Assembly: GCA_946411385.1 (NCBI GenBank)
Contig: CAMKDV010000005.1
Span: forward strand, 1-64,000
Direction: 5' to 3'
Length of the DNA stretch: 64,000 nt
Source of the DNA: an uncultured Bacteroidales bacterium
GTDB taxonomy: Bacteria; Bacteroidota; Bacteroidia; Bacteroidales; Paludibacteraceae
Shown here: positions 60,799 to 64,000 of the stretch, in pieces
Position numbering within the stretch: position 1 is the first letter of the stretch
How the letters are laid out: each line of letters opens with the position of its first letter
Translations under genes and position numbers: made by a program
Notes under the pieces: model-generated
The model's input: the letters and a program-made list of their open reading frames with translations, nothing else
Database searches by the model: none
What the model was told of the DNA's origin: nothing

Positions 60799-62882
60799 GA
60801 AAGACCATCATCATACTTGCATTGGCTCTGGCATGGGGAAGCGTCTCGGCGGATGTGACGAAGGATATACTGAGCGGCGCATATACTGCGCAGACCCTGA
60901 CGGAAAACGAGCAGGACAGTATCTTGGGAAATGGCGTATGGCGCACGGAGAACGGCGAGCGTGCGGTGCGCTACCGTCTGGATTACAAGGACAAACAGCA
61001 ACTGTTCCGGCACTCGTTCTATGCCCGCTACGAGATAGTGGACATGCAGAAAAACACGCGCAAACCGCTGAGCGATGCGCCGGTGCGTGATGCCGTTATC
61101 TCGCCCAACGGCAGGTACATAGCCTTCGTAAAAGCCGACAACAACATCTACCTGCACAAACTGGATTTCGGCACGGAGGTAGCCGTAACAGCCAGCAAGC
61201 CGGAAGAGCACATCTTCAACGGCGTGAGCGACTGGTTGTATGAAGAGGAGTTCGGGCAGACCTGCCTCATGCAGTTCTCGCAGGACTCGAAGCAGCTGGC
61301 ATTCATTCGGCTGGAGGACAAAGCTGTGCCGGAGACGTCATGGCAAATGATGCTGGGCGAGGGACATCCTGAGACGGTGACGCAGCCTTATCCGCGTGCC
61401 GGAGAGGCGAACGCCGGTGCATCGGTGCAGATATATACCATCTCGACCAAAGATATACAGGAGGCCTCGCTGCCCGAGGCGGATGAGCGCTACATACCAC
61501 GCATACAATGGCGAACGTTGCCCGCACCGAAGAAAGATGCGGAGCCCGTACGGCAACTGGCCATCCTCACGCTCAACCGTGACCAGAATAAGATGGAGGT
61601 ATATGCCTGCAACCCCGCATCGCTGGTTTGCACCCCGCTATACGAGGAGAGCAGCCGCGAATATTATGTTGACTACACGCTCTGGGACGAATGGCAATGG
61701 TTGAGCGACGGACGCTTTATTGTTCTGTCGGAGCGAGAGGGATGGAAGAACGTATACATGCATGCGGCCAACGGCAGTAAGACCAGCGTGATGGTAGGCG
61801 GCAAGGCTGATGTGACTGCTATCTATGGCTACGACGAGGCCACGCAGACGCTATACTACCAGACGGCCATCACGCCGCGGGAGAGAGTATGCTATGCGGC
61901 GAACATAAAGAAAAACGTAAGCACCGTAGTAGGCGAACCGAACGGCTGGAACACGATGCGCCTGTCGGACGACCATAAGCAGGCCATCCTGATGCACGAG
62001 AGCGATCAGGAGCCGCCGGTATATACGCTGTGGAGCGCCAAAGCTGGCAATGTACGCACGCTGAAAGACAATGAGGAACTGAAAACGAAATGGGCAAGCG
62101 AGAAGCTGCCCGCCAAGCAGTTCACCACGATAACCGTACGTACTACCGACGGCGAACAGGAGCTGCAAGCCTGCATCTTCTATCCGCGTGCTTTTGACAA
62201 GACGAAGAAATATCCCGTAGTGATGCTGCAGTACAGCGGACCTGCTTCGCAGCGCGTGACCGACCGTTGGCGCAGACGCTGGGATTATTGCCTTGCTGAC
62301 CAGGGATATGTAGTGGTGATAGCCGACCCGCGTGGCACAGACGGTCAGGGTAGGGCATACCGCAACTTCGCCTACCTGCAGATGGGACGCGAGGCGCAGG
62401 ACCAACTGGCAGTAGCCCAATGGATTGCCGACCAAGCTTGGTCGGACAACCACAAGATATACATGGCAGGCTGGAGCTACGGTGGATACGAGGTATTGCG
62501 CTGCCTGTGCATCCAGTCGCTGCAAGCTGACGGTACGCCACTGATAGCCAAAGGTATAGCCATCGCTCCGGTGACCGACTGGCGGCTGTATGACAGCGGC
62601 TACACCGAGCGCTACATGCGTCGGCCGCAGGTGAACGAGACCGGTTATGACGAAGCCGACGTGACGCACTTGGCCGGTGACTTGAAAGGCGAACTGCTGA
62701 TCGTTCACGGCAACGCGGACGATAATGTGCATGTGCAGAACACATGGCGGATGATCGAGGCGCTGATAGATGCTGACAAGGACTACCGGATGCTGATCTA
62801 TCCGGATGACAACCATTTCCTAAAGAAAAACAAGCATTATCAGCACCTGCACAGGCAGCTGCTGAAATTCCTAAAGGAGTAA
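60795..62882 (+). CDS. Dipeptidyl peptidase IV (S9 family), secreted
   Basis: A signal peptide (IIILALALAWGSVSA) leads a DPP IV beta-propeller and a C-terminal hydrolase. The catalytic triad is Ser in GWSYGGYE (about 559-566), Asp in GNADDNVH (about 641) and His in DDNHFLKK (about 673). The Glu pair that binds the peptide amino end is plausible in YEEEFG. 695 aa, normal. It removes X-Pro-type dipeptides outside the inner membrane. Overlaps the upstream gene. Confidence 0.92.
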   Translation: MRKTIIILALALAWGSVSADVTKDILSGAYTAQTLTENEQDSILGNGVWRTENGERAVRYRLDYKDKQQLFRHSFYARYEIVDMQKNTRKPLSDAPVRDAVISPNGRYIAFVKADNNIYLHKLDFGTEVAVTASKPEEHIFNGVSDWLYEEEFGQTCLMQFSQDSKQLAFIRLEDKAVPETSWQMMLGEGHPETVTQPYPRAGEANAGASVQIYTISTKDIQEASLPEADERYIPRIQWRTLPAPKKDAEPVRQLAILTLNRDQNKMEVYACNPASLVCTPLYEESSREYYVDYTLWDEWQWLSDGRFIVLSEREGWKNVYMHAANGSKTSVMVGGKADVTAIYGYDEATQTLYYQTAITPRERVCYAANIKKNVSTVVGEPNGWNTMRLSDDHKQAILMHESDQEPPVYTLWSAKAGNVRTLKDNEELKTKWASEKLPAKQFTTITVRTTDGEQELQACIFYPRAFDKTKKYPVVMLQYSGPASQRVTDRWRRRWDYCLADQGYVVVIADPRGTDGQGRAYRNFAYLQMGREAQDQLAVAQWIADQAWSDNHKIYMAGWSYGGYEVLRCLCIQSLQADGTPLIAKGIAIAPVTDWRLYDSGYTERYMRRPQVNETGYDEADVTHLAGDLKGELLIVHGNADDNVHVQNTWRMIEALIDADKDYRMLIYPDDNHFLKKNKHYQHLHRQLLKFLKE

Positions 62883-62887
62883 ATCAC

Positions 62888-62967
62888 TAGACTACTAGAC
62901 TACTAGACTACTAGACTACTAGACCACTAGACTACTAGACTACTAGATGTCTAGACGACTAGAAAAA
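62888..62967. repeat. Ten 8-bp CTAGACTA repeats
   Basis: Ten consecutive 8-bp units; six are perfect CTAGACTA and four vary at the last three bases. They lie between the DPP IV stop and the MFS gene and make up most of the gap. Confidence 0.95.
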
Positions 62968-62998
62968 CCAGAAAAAAATAAACCAAACAATATTTATC

Positions 62999-64000
62999 AT
63001 GAGTAACAACAAATCTTCCAACATCCTGCCTATTGCAGTCATGTTTGCTCTGTTCTTTATGATTGCCTTTGTTACGAACTTTGCAGGTTCGATGGGCGTC
63101 ATTGTAAAGAACCAGTTTAACGCTAGTGCGGCATTGTCGCAGCTTGGCACGTTAGCTAACTTCATCGCCTATGCGTGCATGGGTATCCCTGCGGGTGTCA
63201 TCCTCAAGCGCAAGGGTTACAAGTTCACCTCGCTGACGGCTGTCACGGTTGGTTTTCTGGGCGTAGGTATCCAGTGGCTGTCAGGCTACGCCGAGTCGTT
63301 CCTGGTGTATGTGATCGGCGCCTTTGTAGCAGGATTCTCGATGTGCTTGCTCAATATTGTTGTTAACCCGATGCTCAACACACTGGGCGGTGGCGGCAAC
63401 AAGGGCAACCAGTTGATTCAGTTCGGCGGTTCGTGCAATTCTATCGGCGGCACGCTGGCCCCGATCCTGTTGGGCTACCTAATTGGCGGTAACGTTGAGG
63501 CGGCTTCTGTTGCAGACGCAGCACCGGCCATGATGATTGCCATGGGCATCTTCCTGCTGGCGTTTGTCATCATCTTCTTCACCAATATCCCCGAGCCGCA
63601 CATGGAGACGGCTGAGGAGAAGGCAGCACGCCTGGCGGGCAACCAGCTCAAGGACGCTCACTCACCGCTGTCGTTCCGTCACTTTGTGCTCGGTGCGGTG
63701 GCTATCTTCTTCTACGTAGGTGTAGAGGTTGGTATCCCGAACATGGCTAACCTGTATATGTCCGGCAACCCTGCAGTAGGTGCAGCTATCGCCGGTACAG
63801 TAGTCGGTCTGTACTGGCTGATGATGATGTTCGGCCGTCTGATCGGCGGCGCTATAGGCGGCAAGGTGTCATCGAAAGTGATGCTGGCTACGGTGTCGCT
63901 GCTTGGCGTTTGTCTGCTGCTTGGAGTGATGTTCATTCCAGAGACCAACGTGATTGCTTTCAAGGGCGTCGAACTGCCGGTCAGCATGCTGCTGATGGTG
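62999..64000 (+). CDS. MFS transporter, FucP-like sugar permease type (partial)
   Basis: ATG 62999; 334 codons are open to the right edge. Helices with LPIAVMFALFFMIAFVTNF, GIPAGVILKRKGYK (A-motif position), NPMLNTLGGGG and GGSCNSIGGTLAPILLGY match the FHS (fucose/glucose/galactose:H+ symporter) group of MFS transporters found in Bacteroidales. The sugar cannot be told. End missing. Confidence 0.85.
   Translation, partial: MSNNKSSNILPIAVMFALFFMIAFVTNFAGSMGVIVKNQFNASAALSQLGTLANFIAYACMGIPAGVILKRKGYKFTSLTAVTVGFLGVGIQWLSGYAESFLVYVIGAFVAGFSMCLLNIVVNPMLNTLGGGGNKGNQLIQFGGSCNSIGGTLAPILLGYLIGGNVEAASVADAAPAMMIAMGIFLLAFVIIFFTNIPEPHMETAEEKAARLAGNQLKDAHSPLSFRHFVLGAVAIFFYVGVEVGIPNMANLYMSGNPAVGAAIAGTVVGLYWLMMMFGRLIGGAIGGKVSSKVMLATVSLLGVCLLLGVMFIPETNVIAFKGVELPVSMLLMV

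Overview
The window is a chromosomal segment of a Bacteroidota bacterium, most likely order Bacteroidales. The evidence is eleven copies of the Bacteroidota promoter (YTTGC around -33, exactly 20 nt from the start of a TAnnTTTG box), an NqrABCDEF sodium pump, a DUF5103 (type IX secretion plug) protein, a GSCFA protein, LptC/KdsB lipopolysaccharide genes and many outer-membrane and lipoprotein genes. Base composition is close to 50% GC, with AT-rich intergenic regions. Species cannot be named from this sequence.

Layout. 1-6.1 kb: the end of a Cys-rich repeat protein, then a 1937-residue secreted repeat protein; both end in the same short C-terminal motif. 6.1-10.1 kb: S1/P1 nuclease, polysaccharide-deacetylase-like protein, sugar transferase and SDR. 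10.1-15.2 kb (minus): TraB/GumN protein, mfd, kdsB. 15.4-26.2 kb (plus): a long run with an acyl-CoA synthetase, coaX, an outer-membrane protein, a TPR protein, lptC, namZ, a FAD/Fe-S oxidoreductase and a CYTH protein. 26.2-32.6 kb: S41 protease, beta-barrel protein, an unknown secreted protein, ssb, an EEP-family protein, a DUF4290-like protein and three tRNAs (Leu-CAA, Ser-GCU, Thr-CGU). 32.7-38.3 kb: DUF5103, GSCFA, an AspT-type transporter and a 5'-nucleotidase lipoprotein. 38.4-43.8 kb: a duplicated DUF1893 lipoprotein, a small lipoprotein, a polyferredoxin membrane protein, a Tat-exported aldo/keto reductase, tatA and tatC. 43.8-51.4 kb (minus): a type I restriction-modification operon with a four-helix-bundle gene between hsdM and hsdS and a 114-aa unknown upstream. 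51.4-52.3 kb: a gene-free region full of inverted repeats. 52.3-59.1 kb (minus): the nqr operon, with a GxxExxY gene inserted before nqrF. 59.4-64 kb: a secreted protein, dipeptidyl peptidase IV and a truncated MFS sugar transporter.

How genes work together. NqrA-F couples NADH oxidation to Na+ export. The polyferredoxin protein, the Tat-signal aldo/keto reductase and TatAC look like one redox-plus-export module. TraB-mfd-kdsB and the 15-26 kb run mix envelope and housekeeping functions. The hsd genes form a defence locus with its own promoter and palindrome-rich leader.

The most unusual theme is short-unit repeats (7-9 bp) at gene borders and sometimes inside genes. They fill the gap before the S41 protease, encode the end and stop codon of tatA, form an in-frame heptamer array in the polyferredoxin gene, and encode both ends of the four-helix-bundle protein. 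A dispersed 37-bp core repeat occurs three times. NqrC carries a 73-residue His/Cys-rich tail that is not normal for the family.
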